DNA of 64,000 nucleotides from Marisa cornuarietis. Its lineage: Eukaryota; Mollusca; Gastropoda; Architaenioglossa; Ampullariidae. Both the position numbers and the translations under genes were made by a program. Below, in pieces: positions 1-11,356 of the stretch. The number at the start of each line of letters is the position of its first letter. The stretch's first letter is position 1. Where the stretch lies: the NCBI GenBank assembly GCA_004794655.1, contig SMMW01000005.1:806001-870000 (forward strand). The letters are read 5' to 3'. The notes under the pieces were generated by a model. The model worked only from the letters and a program-made list of their open reading frames with translations, ran no database searches and had not been told where the DNA came from.

Positions 1-38
1 CATGACCACCTCGCTTAGTTTCGACTTCCATGTCAAAT
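1..38 (+). CDS. Gene A, end of an Ig-domain exon (partial)
   Basis: The window opens inside an exon. Bases 2..38 read MTTSLSFDFHVK and then donate one base to the next codon at a GTAAGT donor. This matches the last strand of gene B exon 6 (VTRSLSLNLDVL), so it is the G strand of the Ig domain preceding the juxtamembrane domain. Phase 1 donor, as in gene B. Confidence 0.75.
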
Positions 39-257
39 GTAAGTGGTAGATTCTTCTGAGTGGCGCTATCTGTCTATGTCTTTTCATTCTCAGTCGGAAC
101 TTTCCAGCGATATACGTGTAAAAAATAAAAAAGCATCAAATGTGTTAATATAAATTGTAAAATGTTTTTGTTCGTTTTCATGGTGTGCGCATGCGTGTGC
201 CTCTGTTGTTGTTGCTTTTGTGTGTTTATTTGTGTTGTATCTCTGCTCGAGTGCGCG

Positions 258-295
<38 letters not shown>

Positions 296-1858
296 GCTTT
301 GTGTTTCATATGTAATGTACATTATATGCATATTTCACAGGCAAGCCTCGAAGGTATTCATCTACGCGTCTTGAGTTTTACATGATGTACCCACAAGCGG
401 AAATGAACTTTGACATCATTGCTTACCCCGTACCACACGAGTATCGCGTGTGGTTGGTAAAATCACCAATAAACAACAGAAACAGGACCCTCGATAACGT
501 TCAAGGTCCCGTGATAAACATCACATGTCAGGCTGGCACAGTACGCCGGTACCTATCCACATGCACTCTGAGAGCCGTCAACATCCCTTCACAGTCAACT
601 GCCTCCTATAAGGTGCAGATCATCAATGAGGCTGGAGACGATAACATCACTGTCACAATTGACTTTAGTAAGTAACTGCAATTATATCTCTACTATGTTT
701 ATTTACTGCTCAAATTTTTTGTCTGGCACGAGGTCTTTGCAAGTGCCCGGTTGTCAGCAGCCTCAGACCTAATGTGTTGGTTAAGCTTATAGCCAAGTGG
801 TTAAAGCAAACCCATAGTCGAACTGGTTCGATACCGGTGTAGCGCAGCGACCTTACCCCGGTTAACTAAGCTGCTAGTAATGGGTACTTGACTCAGTAGA
901 GGGTTGGGGAAGGTAAGCAACAAGAGAGGGAGAGAAAAAAAGATGACCCCCTCTATTAGTCCCGAAAAAGTGTGATCTCTTGAAACCCCATAAAAAGAAT
1001 TACAAGACTATGTTTACTTCTTATTGTGTATTCGTGTGTGCTGGTCAGCGAGAAGAGGGTGTTGGAGTAAGTCCTTTTCTTAACCGGAAACATCAAATAT
1101 GTGACTATATTTCAAACATTTTAAGATGGTGGTCAGAGTCCATAAAAAGCAAATTTTCGCGGTTGGTAGAGGGCGTTGAGAATGGTCATGGTTGATGGTA
1201 GCAACATCTATAAACGACGGTATCAAACCTATTTTTATTTCGTCAGAAACTTTTTTAATAAACCTGTAAGAATGAGTCGTTTCTATTGTCCATTAGATTT
1301 TCCTGCTATATACATTCACTAGCTAGAGTATTTAGTTTTCCCAGGGTTAGTTTCTACCTCTAAGCTTGGCGTAGGAGATCTGTAACAAAATAGTTAACAC
1401 ATGTACTCTTAATGTTTCCCAGCTTACAGTTCACACAGATCAGGAAGATAAAAATTGGTATTATCAGCGACTATTTCACTCCTCCATCGTTCTTATTTGT
1501 CGCCTCCTTCACCTCCTCTCTCCATGCCACCCCCCACACTCTATCTCTTGTGTTCCTTTGCCTCTCTGTTTGCTCTTTTGACGCTCTTTCTTTATTCTCT
1601 CTCTGCTCCCACCTGTCTTTTGCTTTCATAGGATACGCTCTCAAACTCTGTATCAGAACTCGTTCTTCGTAAAAGATGTTTGTCACAATTTTTTTTGCAA
1701 AGTGTTGTTTCATCTAATGTCAGCATCAACTACAGCAGAAAATAATCATCAAAATTATACACCTAACAAACATTGACTTTAACCTTTTTGTAGAATACTA
1801 CTACTACTATCAAATTTGGTGGGATCTAACAAATGGCGTGGATGTGAACAGAAGTCTT

Positions 1859-1938
<80 letters not shown>

Positions 1939-3726
1939 ATCACATGCTGCTTCATTTATAACATTATTTTCTGCGTACTGAATCTCATTGTGTACATTAA
2001 TGAGGTAATGCCAAATAAGCATAATCATTCAGCAACTTATATTTTAACTTTGTCTTCTAGATGTCCCCAAAGACCTGGAAACACACTACCCGGCTGTTAC
2101 TGGTGGTGGTGTGTGTATCGTCGTTTTCATCTTTACCGTTCTTGCTATCATTGTTATAATTAAGAAAAGGAAGGAAAGCAAAGGTATGCTATTAGTAACA
2201 TCTACTAGTTCAAGTAAGATGATGAGCGATTTAGTAAGATTAATGTAAATGCCAAGCTATTCTCTTTTTTTATAGCTTTGTATTAGTTCGATATTATAGA
2301 CCACTTCAGACCGACCTCTCACCTTCCACTTGTTAACAATATGATAAAGTTTTACAGAATAATGCTTTCTAATTGCGGTCATGGTTATATTACTTCTCAC
2401 AATCTAAGTTTGTAGATTTTATGTCGACATTGGAAGTCCGCGCTAAACTGACACGCGAGAAAAAACAAGCGATGGCGATGTTGTTAACTGTCGGAAATGT
2501 AGACTGTCATCAGCCAGGCGTGTACATACCGCGAGGCAGTCGCCTTGGATTTTAGACCTCTTGCTGGTGCCAGAAAAGTGGCCACAGCATTCACTTGTAC
2601 AGGACAGCGTTTGGGTGAAACCCAGAACAAGTTATTGTCCGTCAGTACTGATGTCACGTCTTAGCTTCACAGACCTTCCACTTACAGAATGATCGAATTC
2701 CAGCCCCCCTTAAGATTCACATCTTCGAAGCAGAGATAGCTCTAGAAGCTTCACAGCCGGAGCCCTGCCAGACCCCCCTGTATGCTGTAGTGGACAAGAC
2801 AAAAAAGGCAAACCGTCGTCCCGCCCATAATGCTGACACAAGAGAACAAACGGAGAAAGAAAGCAAACAAAGTGAGTTGGTAATCACTAACCTATCGTAT
2901 TCACATTTTTAATTATCTGCGAATCAAACAGCGAAGAAATTTGTTAAAACTGTCCATGCAATATGTAATACGAAATGTCATATTAAAATATCTTCCTTCA
3001 TAAAAGACTGAAATGGTATTTTTACAACATGTTTTCAATGAAATCAAAGATCAAGTGGTTTGCGATGACCTGTTTGTCCACAGATTCTAGTCTGTGGTCA
3101 ATGCTAAATAGAATGACTTGCAAGTGCTGTAGCCACTTCAATATGACGATGGGATAATTAATGTTATAAAGAATATAATGGTAAACAGAGGAATAACCCT
3201 TCTGAGGGAGTGAGTCAGTGAGTCAGTGAGTCAGTCAGTCAAAATACATTTTGGGATTGATCGAGGATGTTTACAGGTATTGAAGGTTCAGAACCGGAAC
3301 TCCCACCTGCGTGTCAAGTTGTATACGCTATTGTTGACAAAACCAGAAACAAATCTCCAGGCAAGCGTTTCTCTCATTCATTCAGTCACTCATTTCTTTC
3401 CTTCTTTCTTTTTTTCTTTGAAGAAGTGTAGAGGTTTTCTTGTTTATTTGTTTAAATCTGAGATTTTCTACTGCATAAAGATGATGAGCATCATCCAGTC
3501 CCTGTGTAAACTTTCCAGCTGCAAAGTAGTTTAGGTATTTTAGAAAGGTATTATATATTTCAGCGTAATAATTTCAATCTTCCTGTTACTGTTTTGTTTA
3601 CAGAGTAGTATTTTGATACTATGCATACAGTCTAGCATTTCGAATTTTAATGTGTTGTACTTCAGTTAACCAATACTAAACCTAATTTTCTGTGTGCAGG
3701 TCGAAGGCAAGAGGTGAGTTAAGCTT

Positions 3727-3762
<36 letters not shown>

Positions 3763-4588
3763 CGTGAGTCCGCATTGCTGCATGAAAAAGCTGAAAATGC
3801 ACAAATAAATCTCTTAGGAAGTCAGAAGGTCTGGTTCAACAAAAATACAACCCTCTAATCGAAACCGATTACCGGAGTAATAAAAAGTATATTCATGAAC
3901 TAGATTAAGCGTTTTCTCCCGAAACATTTAAAAGAAAACATAGCCAAGATGTTGTTTCTATTAAGGGCGTACACAGCAGTAAGCAGAAGTTCATACCTAT
4001 TGACAATAGGTTTATAGTTTGCTAGGAAGTACGCGACAAACTAAACTTTTGGCTTAGGCACACTTAGCCGTTGTTTCAAACTTCCAGACTCTTCTTCCTG
4101 ATCAGCACATGACTCATGCAGGCAGCTAATCCTTTCTTCTATCATTTTCATTGCCCTCCATTGCCTGTTAATTCTCAATATAGTTTAAGTTGAAAGACTG
4201 ACAAAAAAATGCTGAAAGTTAAGAGGAATGAACGTTCGATAAAATATATTTGAGGGAAAAATTCATACACGGTAATTTTGCACATTTTCAGGTTTACTTA
4301 AAGTGTAATGGCGATCACATGGGCGAGTACCAGAATGTTGTGAGTCCACACCCAGCACAAGATGAGGATTCTGACAAGTGGGATGCCCGCAGTCCTGCCT
4401 CACGTTCCCATACAGTCGATGATGGCAGGTGGCTCAACTCGGCCGGACTTCTTTACACCTTCCCCACCTTTGATTACAACAGTGACATGAGGTGTCGCCC
4501 ACCGCCCACACACGAGGAGACAGAATACTGCACACTTCGCCTGATGGGAAACACGTTCCCTGCCCTTGACAGAAAATCAAACGATTAA
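1..4588 (+). CDS. Gene A: IgSF transmembrane receptor with ITIM-type tail (3' part, 5' end outside window)
   Basis: Seven exons can be joined: 1..38, 341..667, 2061..2183, 2704..2871, 3277..3360, 3700..3713 and 4292..4588, ending at TAA. They give about 349 residues: the tail of an Ig domain, a complete juxtamembrane Ig-like domain, one transmembrane helix with a basic stop-transfer (KKRK) and a cytoplasmic tail of about 200 residues. All introns are phase 1 except the last, which is phase 0. Every junction is supported by the complete paralog at 33436..42436, which has the same order, phases and three identical exon lengths. Tail tyrosines include PLYAVVDK, VVYAIVDK (ITIM consensus), GEYQNV (YxN, a Grb2-type SH2 site) and TEYCTL (ITSM-like). 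Known of such families: they sit in the plasma membrane and recruit SH2 phosphatases or adaptors. Inferred here: an immune or cell-recognition receptor. The ligand is unknown. Confidence 0.85.
341..667 (+). CDS. Gene A, juxtamembrane Ig-like domain exon
   Basis: 327 nt, phase 1 to phase 1, with TTTCACAG acceptor and GTAAGT donor. It encodes 109 residues and matches gene B exon 7, of exactly the same length, at roughly half of its positions: NFDIIAYP, PHE.RVW, NITC, RYLSTCTL, SYK.Q.INE.GD. The fold looks Ig-like, but the usual B- and F-strand cysteines are replaced (NFDI, SYKV). The only cysteines form a separate pair in NITC and STCTL. Several N-glycosylation sequons are present. Confidence 0.87.
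776..985 (+). mobile_element. tRNA-derived SINE, family 2
   Basis: Near its start a pol III A-box-like stretch (TAGCCAAGTGG) is followed by a perfect B box (GGTTCGATACC). The body (AATGGGTACTTGACTCAGTA and then GGGTTGGGGAAGG) recurs in reverse orientation at about 46195..46375. A working tRNA gene is unlikely because no acceptor stem closes. The 3' boundary is approximate. Confidence 0.6.
1874..1935. repeat. (CA)n microsatellite in gene A intron
   Basis: About 31 CA units preceded by a TC run, 125 bp upstream of the membrane-exon acceptor. Confidence 0.95.
2061..2183 (+). CDS. Gene A, transmembrane exon
   Basis: 123 nt, phase 1 to phase 1, the same length as gene B exon 8. It encodes a short stalk, a hydrophobic helix (GGGVCIVVFIFTVLAIIVII) and the basic stop-transfer KKRKESK. 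The acceptor is CTTCTAG and the donor GTATGC. The orientation is type I, with the tail in the cytosol. Confidence 0.87.
2704..2871 (+). CDS. Gene A, cytoplasmic exon with PLYAVVDK motif
   Basis: 168 nt, phase 1 to phase 1. The acceptor GAATTCCAG was chosen because the gene B exon begins at the equivalent place and both then align (APLKIHI versus AKQRIHV, ending QPEP/NPEP). It carries the tyrosine motif PLYAVVDKTKK followed by a polar, basic linker. Donor GTGAGT. Confidence 0.82.
3277..3360 (+). CDS. Gene A, ITIM exon
   Basis: 84 nt, phase 1 to phase 1, encoding IEGSEPELPPACQVVYAIV and then DKTRNKSP. VVYAIV fits the ITIM consensus (V-x-Y-x-x-V). The only phase-compatible 3' splice choice is a GC donor (CAG|GCAAGC). 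Gene B reads through the equivalent point and its exon is 36 nt longer. Confidence 0.78.
3700..3713 (+). CDS. Gene A, 14-nt microexon
   Basis: A 14-nt exon (phase 1 to phase 0, residues RRQE after the shared glycine) between GTGTGCAG and GTGAGT. Gene B has a 14-nt exon in the same position between the same acceptor string and GTCAGT, which is why it is accepted. Confidence 0.75.
4292..4588 (+). CDS. Gene A, terminal cytoplasmic exon
   Basis: Phase-0 acceptor (CATTTTCAG), 98 codons plus TAA. It shares VYLK/VSLK, GEYQN, DARSP/DVRSP, GRW.NS.GLLY, PPP.HE.TEY and FPAL with the gene B end exon. Candidate phosphotyrosine sites are GEYQNV (YxN), LLYTFP and TEYCTL (TxYxxL). A proline-rich RPPPTHE stretch could bind SH3 or WW domains. 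Confidence 0.87.
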   Translation, partial: VYLKCNGDHMGEYQNVVSPHPAQDEDSDKWDARSPASRSHTVDDGRWLNSAGLLYTFPTFDYNSDMRCRPPPTHEETEYCTLRLMGNTFPALDRKSND

Positions 4589-4595
4589 GACATGC

Positions 4596-4598
<3 letters not shown>

Positions 4599-4654
<56 letters not shown>
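4599..4654. repeat. (TG)n in gene A 3' UTR
   Basis: 28 TG units start 11 bp after the stop codon. Gene B has a TG array 4 bp after its stop, so the arrays are probably ancestral to the duplication. Confidence 0.9.
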
Positions 4655-4658
<4 letters not shown>

Positions 4659-5249
4659 AGCCAGAGCTTGTCATTATCCATAAGAGTATTGTGAAGTATA
4701 CCTGAGTGTGATTAACCAGGGAAAAGATACACGAGATATCACTTCAGTGCAATGAACTATTCGGCGAAATCACTTGTGGGCGAGATTTATGTGCAGATCA
4801 GAGGGCTTTTCACAAATTTTGTCTTTATTTCAGTTTTTCGACATAATTGGCAGGAGATTCTTAGTTTACACAAATAACAGACACAATTATTGTTTTGTAG
4901 CAAGTCAGCGGGACTATGGATGTGTGACTGTGGCAACAGTCAGCTGGCTAGGAAGACATTTGAGAATACTTGATTACTGTTAAACAGGACGATGAACGTT
5001 AAAGTTTGTTCCAGTTATTGTAAACCTCTTAGAGAGGCTAATAGTTATAATCACCTTTTACTGAAGTGAGCTCGGAGCGGGGAAACAGTGCACCTGCACT
5101 GCAATTTCAAAAGTAGAGCTAAACTCACGTGGAAGTTTGATCTTGGTTTCAGACAGGATTTTACTAAAGATTTTCTAAAGGTGAAGATTTGTACATATGT
5201 TGTCTAGCATGAAATTTATCTCAACATAAAATGGGATTGGAATCTCGTT

Positions 5250-5291
5250 ATTTTAACAGACGAGACTCGCGTAAATCTCGTCTGTTAAAAT
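5250..5291. repeat. Perfect 16-bp inverted repeat
   Basis: ATTTTAACAGACGAGA at 5250..5265 and its exact reverse complement at 5276..5291 flank a 10-base loop. It could be a foldback remnant or an RNA hairpin in the gene A 3' UTR. It is not followed by a T run. Confidence 0.85.
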
Positions 5292-5933
5292 GGAGACCTT
5301 GTTAATTAACTTACCAGCAAATCCGAAATAAGTATTAAGAATAATTTCACCTCAAAGTTCATGTATTATGTACACATACTTATATATATATATATATATT
5401 GAATATGTTCATATATATTTATGTAGTTCATAGAATTGATCAATGTAAGCAATCAAAGTACATGTAACTTGTCAAGTATTCAATATTGTTATTATTTATC
5501 TACGGGAAGGAAACCTATCGATCAGTCCTGTTTTATTTGTGCTGTTCAATCTACACTTTAAGAACTCTGTCAGATGATTTAGTGCTAATCAAACACGTTT
5601 AAGAATGTTTAAAAGAGATATAGAGAATCACCAACAGGTTCAATATATTCAAAGCAAAATAGAAATGAAAGAGATTTATTCGAATGACAAAATGGTAAAA
5701 GCATCGTTTACTATAGAATATTACTTGAAAATTTTGTCGATGTCTGTTTTCTTACATTTTTAACATTCTTTACTTTGCAAAACAACTTCTCAGTCAACAA
5801 GAGTAAACAAGAGAACAATCCGAGACACGTAAGTCTTTGAAAACCATGTGAGAGCTAAGATACTTAATATTACTTTTTACTGTCTTTGGTGAAAGTAAGG
5901 ACAGAGGGTACGAACCATCAGATATTTCAATGC

Positions 5934-5939
5934 AATAAA
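5934..5939 (+). terminator. Candidate polyadenylation signal, gene A
   Basis: First clear AATAAA seen downstream of the gene A stop, about 1.35 kb into the 3' flank. An earlier variant hexamer could be used instead. Confidence 0.3.
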
Positions 5940-6411
5940 TTTGTTATTGAACCTAAAACCCTTGCACCCTCGTATTATATTCAATATGTTACGCCTATAA
6001 GTTTCGAAAACTTGTTTCTCTATGGAGTAAGAAGGCTTTGTTTAAACTAGACAACTTCCTTGCATAATGCTTAAAAATGTATCCTCAAAAGCTACCCTCT
6101 TCCTTCACTTCTATTGTGTTTTATTTATGATGATGGTTGAGATGATGTTGACATAAAGAATGGTGATAAGAAATGAGAAGAGCTGGAGTGAACGACTGGG
6201 TGAGAGATAGAAGTATAAAAGAAGAGAGCAGGAAAGAAAGAGACGATCGACGAGTTGCTCATTGTGGGACTCCCGAAGGTAACCAGGGGTGCAGTCAATT
6301 CATCAATTTACACTACTGTTTGCAGCAAAGACATGAAGTAGAAACGAAGATCAAAAACAATACTAAATTTGATGGAGTAAAACTTACAAATAAAATATTT
6401 TGCTATATTCA

Positions 6412-6471
<60 letters not shown>

Positions 6472-7170
6472 GTGTGTGTGCTGGTAGAAATCCATGAAGT
6501 GGCATTACAATGTCTTATTCTCATCCCAAGTGTAGTTCAAAGGCTATGGTGTTTCCCCCTAAAGCCCACCAGGAAATCTCCAAGATAAGTAGTCACTATA
6601 AAGCAAGTTGCAAGCCAGATGGTAAATCTTAGATGAAACCCGGAAGTTTCTAGTCGTATGGGTCAGAGTGTGGGTTACTTTAAACTAGGACCATTAGTTC
6701 ATTGACTTTGTGCACTGTAGACAGTTTTAATGGTAGGTTGTAAACAGCACTACACAGTAAAATCACAGGGAAATTCTTTAGTCTGATATTCAGTGCGCCC
6801 AACTCTGAAGATTATCTCTGGTTTGTGGAGGTCGCTTCCAAATGAGTTAAAAACTGACCTTGTCCATATAGATAATATGCAAGGGTCAAGTGTTATTCGC
6901 GCATATTATTAGTCCATCTGTCCAAAGCTTGCCTAAAGGAAGATAATTTGATATATGTTACCTTTGCTTATTGAATTATGAAGAAAGAAAATGTACTTTT
7001 TATTTTACTAATGGTTTTCCCTTTCTCGCAATTAAATGAAATAATCTTGGAATGCACATAATTTTAAAGCATAGTAATTTAAACACAATGATGTAAAAGG
7101 ATAATGGCGGATGTGAACTGATGCTAACATAAAGGCACACAAACAGTAAAGAATACGTCGTGTGAACACG

Positions 7171-7213
<43 letters not shown>

Positions 7214-7699
7214 ACAAGAATGAGGTCGAGCGCAACCTCTAGATCAAGTACACACCCAAACAGAAATAAATACACAATATATAACGCAAATAGAAAAAGA
7301 CTATAGTGAGCGAGAGAGAGAGAGAATGTAAAAATAATTAGTACACTAAGGTTTTCGCGGAAGTTTTTATACGGCCCCACATTGTGCCCTTAGAACAACC
7401 GTAGGCGGTTACTGTAGTTTCCAATCGGAACTTTATCATATCTGTAAGTTCCGGTTACCCAGTACTGATTTCCACGTGAAAGTGGGTGGCTTGAATCCTG
7501 GTCAATATTTGTGTGAATAAAGCATTTTGATGACCGATAAAAAGTAATATTTTAGATAATTGCGCGTGCAAGTCAGATAAGATTTAGAATATCAGTGTTT
7601 ACTTGATATTAATGAAGATATATGGTTTAACTCTCTGGCCAACACGCAATGATATCAAAGCGATGCGGTTTTATATTGTGAAAATAGGTAGATGTTTAA

Positions 7700-7781
<82 letters not shown>

Positions 7782-9540
7782 GTGTGTGAAAAAGAGACGT
7801 CTAAATATTAGATTAAGCCAGGAAGCGTATTCGTAGCTGGAGCTGCTTTAGTCAGAGAGACAAATAAGGTGGTACCAGTGTTCCAGACTGGATTGTAGCC
7901 GAGTGCCAATCAGTTCCAGTGCCGAGGATGTTTTTCTCGTAAGAAATAATATAAAGGTATTTAATTGATTCCGGCGCCGTCTGCTATACGATAGTGTTTT
8001 ATCAAAGTTTACTGTTTAGCCGGTTGATGTGATGCATACTTGTTTTATTGAGCTTGAGGTTTTTTTTTTCTTTCTTCGTATCTTTTGTCTCTCCCGTGTG
8101 TCTATCTTATTTGCATATTTCAATCATTTGAATCTAATTATATTTGTGAAGATCCACATTTTTAGCCCATTTTAAAAGAAATGTTTTTGTGTGCGGTCAT
8201 GTATTTGTCAAGCATGTGCAACAAGATCGATGTCATCAGAAGGTCTAGATTCCTTAATGCATCATGATCAGTTTAAATTTAATAGGATTTTATTGCAATA
8301 GCACCTAAGCATAAGTGATATCTGTCGAACTATACAGTATCATTTGTTACATCTTTTTTCATTCTTAAATTTGTTATCATTCGATTTTCTTCAGCTCTAA
8401 GATAGGCGGCAGCAAATGTCTCCTACACTTTGTCTTCAGCCACTTTTCTTGCTCCATATCGTTAACACTGTGATGGTTTATTTTAATCCCTAATATAAAC
8501 CAAGCAGCATTTTCGCAGTTGTTTCTCATGCAGCTTATCTTTTTCTGTAAAACAGCTAGGGAATAAAATATTCTAGCAATTAATGTCATAAGAGTTAAGA
8601 CACCATGAGGCTTACAAAGTCTTTATTTGCCGTGCGCTGCACTTAACAACTTTCCTCAAGAGATGGAGAGAGTTTCCCTCAAGGTGTCATTGGTCTTATG
8701 GGAAAGGATTAGGGTTAGAGAAGGTCGGTCTATGTATATCCCACTGATTAGACTCCTCGTCTTTCTCAAGATGATTCGACCCAGTTACTGTTATTACAAT
8801 AAGATAACGTGCAAAGACGGGATATCAAGCTAAATGAACTTCAAACTTCTTTCTCTTTTACCTGTCACAGAGTTAAGTCCTGTCTGGTATGCCATATTTT
8901 TTGTCAGTCTGTGAGATAAGATTGAATTAAGACACAAAACGTTGGTGTTTTAAGGACGAAAATGAAAGTGACATTGGGAAAAAGCTGCAAACGTATTGAT
9001 GTGATCTTTGTCAGAAGAAATATCTTACATGATTTGTGAGCTAGAATCTGTTGAACAATGATACTGACAAGGCAGCACTTTTTATTCACTCTGTCATTAT
9101 TGACAATAGAGTATATCTCATGAACGCCTGGTCATAAAAGGATCTGACCTTCTGGATACACGGTTGAAATTTAAAGAACGGAATGAGATGATGATTTGTT
9201 TTTATGACAGGAAATATTGTTACGCAATTGCAATAATAATAATCTTAATAATAATAATCGCCATCATCACCAACACGCCATCCCCAGCACTACCACTTAG
9301 GGCGCATTTTCCCGCCTGAGTTAAAATCGCACGATAAACAATTACTGGAGGTATTTACAAAAGAAATAATTAAGTCATAGGGCCAGCTTTCAATGCCGAG
9401 AAGCTTGTCAGCGTATGAAAGTGACAAGGGAACAGAAGTCGAGACACTGGTGACAGAGAAGGAAAATGAGTGGCATGTAAATGTTTCTCCTTTGATAAGA
9501 GGCTGAAGCGAGTGACAGGGCTAGCAGGGAAGAAGGGAAG
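5940..9540. other. Intergenic stretch with three CA/TG arrays
   Basis: No supported gene. It contains TG at 6414..6469, CA at 7170..7210 and CA at 7708..7779 (about 36 units), plus short AAT and GA runs. Open frames here are short and mostly translate the dinucleotide arrays. Confidence 0.6.
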
Positions 9541-9544
9541 TACG

Positions 9545-9860
9545 GCCTGCACAATAGTAGTCTCCCTTAGACCACACAAATGGCACATTTCCCAACAATT
9601 ACTATTTATAATGATATAAAAGTTAAAATTAATTAAGTTTTAAAAAATAGCTAATACATCACTTTATTTTAAATATGCAGCTATTTCTTTTATTTGAAAG
9701 CAAAAGCAAATGTGTTTGTTTTGCTTAATAACATTTTCATGCGATTATTAGTAGGAAGATCAAACAGCATTACATACACACTACAGTGACTACCAACCAG
9801 TATCACAAAATAAAGCATTAGCTTAGCAAATATGAGACATAACACAGGTGATAAGCAGGT
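9545..9860. repeat. Unclassified interspersed repeat, copy 1
   Basis: Shares AATAGT.TCTCCCTTAGAC and the following AT-rich ~300 bp (TTTCATGC, then the TACACTAC/CTACAGTG area) with 49100..49430. No protein or terminal repeats were recognised. Confidence 0.5.
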
Positions 9861-9959
9861 CAGGATCGAATGAGAGTATATTCGATTTTTTTCCCCTGCC
9901 AGAAAACTAAAAGGCAATTAAATCTTTGATTATTAATCATTGTCATTTAATGAGCTTCT

Positions 9960-10514
9960 TTAAATAGCTCGTGACACTGTGCTGTTCAAAGCACGTAATT
10001 CAATAAAATGTTGCCAAAATGTATGTCTCTCTCTATCTCCATGCGTGGAAGTTGGAGTGTATACTTGAACAATGGTGAGATTGTGGGGCTTAGCTGAGAT
10101 CAGCCGGCTGGATACGGGTGTGCAGCTGATGACGGCTCCGGTCACCTTCCTGTGCACGAGGGAGGCGTCTGTCCTACTATACCACAGTTTGTGGGCGTCG
10201 TCCGTTGTTGTTTCCCCAAATCCTGTCATCTGACCTCCGCCAGTCCCACAATGTCCCACTGTTACCGTGTTAGCTCGTGGGTGAGTTGTTGCAGTTTGCC
10301 GCACTGGTGTAACGTGCGTATGTTCTACGTGCCAATGGATGTTCCCTCTCTCAGCTTGATTTCTGCTTTGGTTTCTGTTTTGCGTCCAGTAGCACACTTC
10401 TCGCTGGAGCCTGACGATAGGGAGCGCGGTCGTTGCTGATCTGGGCCACGACCGATCCGGCATGTTGTCTCTTTTGCGGCGCATATCCATGGTCATAACG
10501 TTGAGCTTATACAC
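9960..10514 (-). pseudogene. LINE endonuclease (EEP/APE-type) relic
   Basis: The minus strand encodes the N-terminal endonuclease region of a non-LTR retrotransposon polyprotein: TGFGETTTDDAHKLWYSRTD, VTGAVISCTPVSSRLIS and NLTIVQVYTPTS. Related genes are often mis-named craniofacial development protein 2. The more N-terminal part (RTLHQCGKLQQLTHEL, QWDIVGLAEVR) lies in another minus frame, about 10220..10330, with in-frame stops. The copy is therefore frameshifted. It also ends abruptly after VYTPTS, with no reverse transcriptase following. The remaining open frame is 184 codons. Confidence 0.75.
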
Positions 10515-10645
10515 TTGGTAGCGCCCAACTCTTCTCCAAGAAGAATACGTAGGTGCTGGGCCCTGGCCGGTACTTTCATCGTGTTAGCATCAGAATTTTC
10601 TTTATTTTTCCCAAGATTATCCCAATGCGAGAATGGTGATGGACA

Positions 10646-11116
10646 TCTAAGTCGACCGCTTCCCTTGCCGTCAGATGGAAAAGCTTGGTTGGTTGGTTGG
10701 TTTATTTAGTAGGTAAGTGCTTCCAACTTGCGCGATTTCGCACTATGGGGGAAAGGGAGGGAGGAACCGGAGCACCCAGAGAAAACCCCCGGGGCCCAGC
10801 CCTACGAACAGGTGTCACACACAGAGTGACCCGAGACGAGATATGAACCCTCAGCCGCTCACTGCAGTGGTGACAAGCGAGCGTTTTAACCACTACACTA
10901 CCGGGACCCCCATGGCGGTAGCGGCGACAACATAGTCTTCTAAACTAGTCACATGATCTTTAAACTAGTCAATCAAGACATCAAATGTTAAGCTTATGGT
11001 CTTATAGAAGCCTATCTCAGAGTGGTTGGAACATTTACAAAAATGTACAAGATGGATAGAAATTAGATGAACCTACTATTTTTCCACCTGCCGGCAAGGG
11101 AAGCGGTCGACTCAGA
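10646..11116. repeat. Inverted repeat pair around a SINE
   Basis: GTCGACCGCTTCCCTTGCCG at 10651..10670 recurs exactly inverted at 11092..11111. The similarity extends to about 37 bp with three mismatches (10646..10682 and 11080..11116). Between the arms lies the minus-strand SINE 10684..10911. This may be a DNA transposon carrying a SINE, or a local inversion. Confidence 0.7.
10684..10911 (-). mobile_element. tRNA-derived SINE, family 1, copy 1
   Basis: Read on the minus strand it starts GGGGTCCCGGTAGTGTAGTG, with A box TAGTGTAGTGG and a degenerate B box in GGGTTCATATCTC. The body includes GGGGGTTTTCTCTGGGTGC and TTCCCCCATAGTGCG. The tail is CTACTAAATAAACC with AACC repeats. It is nearly full length. 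No clear target-site duplication was found. Confidence 0.82.
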
Positions 11117-11162
11117 CGTATTAAAATGGGAAGTATGTTCATCTTATTTCTATCCATCTTGT
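11047..11162. repeat. 26-bp foldback arms
   Basis: ACAAGATGGATAGAAATTAG and six further bases at 11047..11072 match the reverse complement of 11137..11162 at 25 of 26 positions. The right arm of the 10646..11116 inverted repeat lies in the loop, so two inverted repeats interlock here. Confidence 0.75.
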
Positions 11163-11279
11163 AAAGTTTTTTTAGTACAGGAGGGAGAAAGAAAAAAAAA
11201 AGAAAAAAAAAGAGGAGAAACGAAAGAGTGAGGGTGCCTGTATTCGTGAGTGAGAGGGAAAGACGAAAGAGTGAAAGTG

Positions 11280-11281
<2 letters not shown>

Positions 11282-11352
<71 letters not shown>
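11282..11352. repeat. (TG)n microsatellite
   Basis: About 35 uninterrupted TG units. Confidence 0.95.

Positions 11353-11356
<4 letters not shown>

Larger units (their letters stand above)
668..2060 (+). other. Gene A intron with SINE and CA array
   Basis: This is a 1.39-kb phase-1 intron. It holds a tRNA-derived SINE near 776..905 and a long CA array just before the acceptor TTGTCTTCTAG. The remainder is unremarkable AT-rich sequence. Confidence 0.7.

Noticed and set aside
74..331. Open frames made of (TH)n, (CV)n and similar, here and at about fifteen other CA/TG arrays
   Set aside because: They are translations of dinucleotide microsatellites and have no coding meaning.
780..845. Possible tRNA gene
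   Set aside because: A and B boxes are present but no acceptor or anticodon stems fold. The body matches a second copy at 46.2 kb, so it is a SINE.
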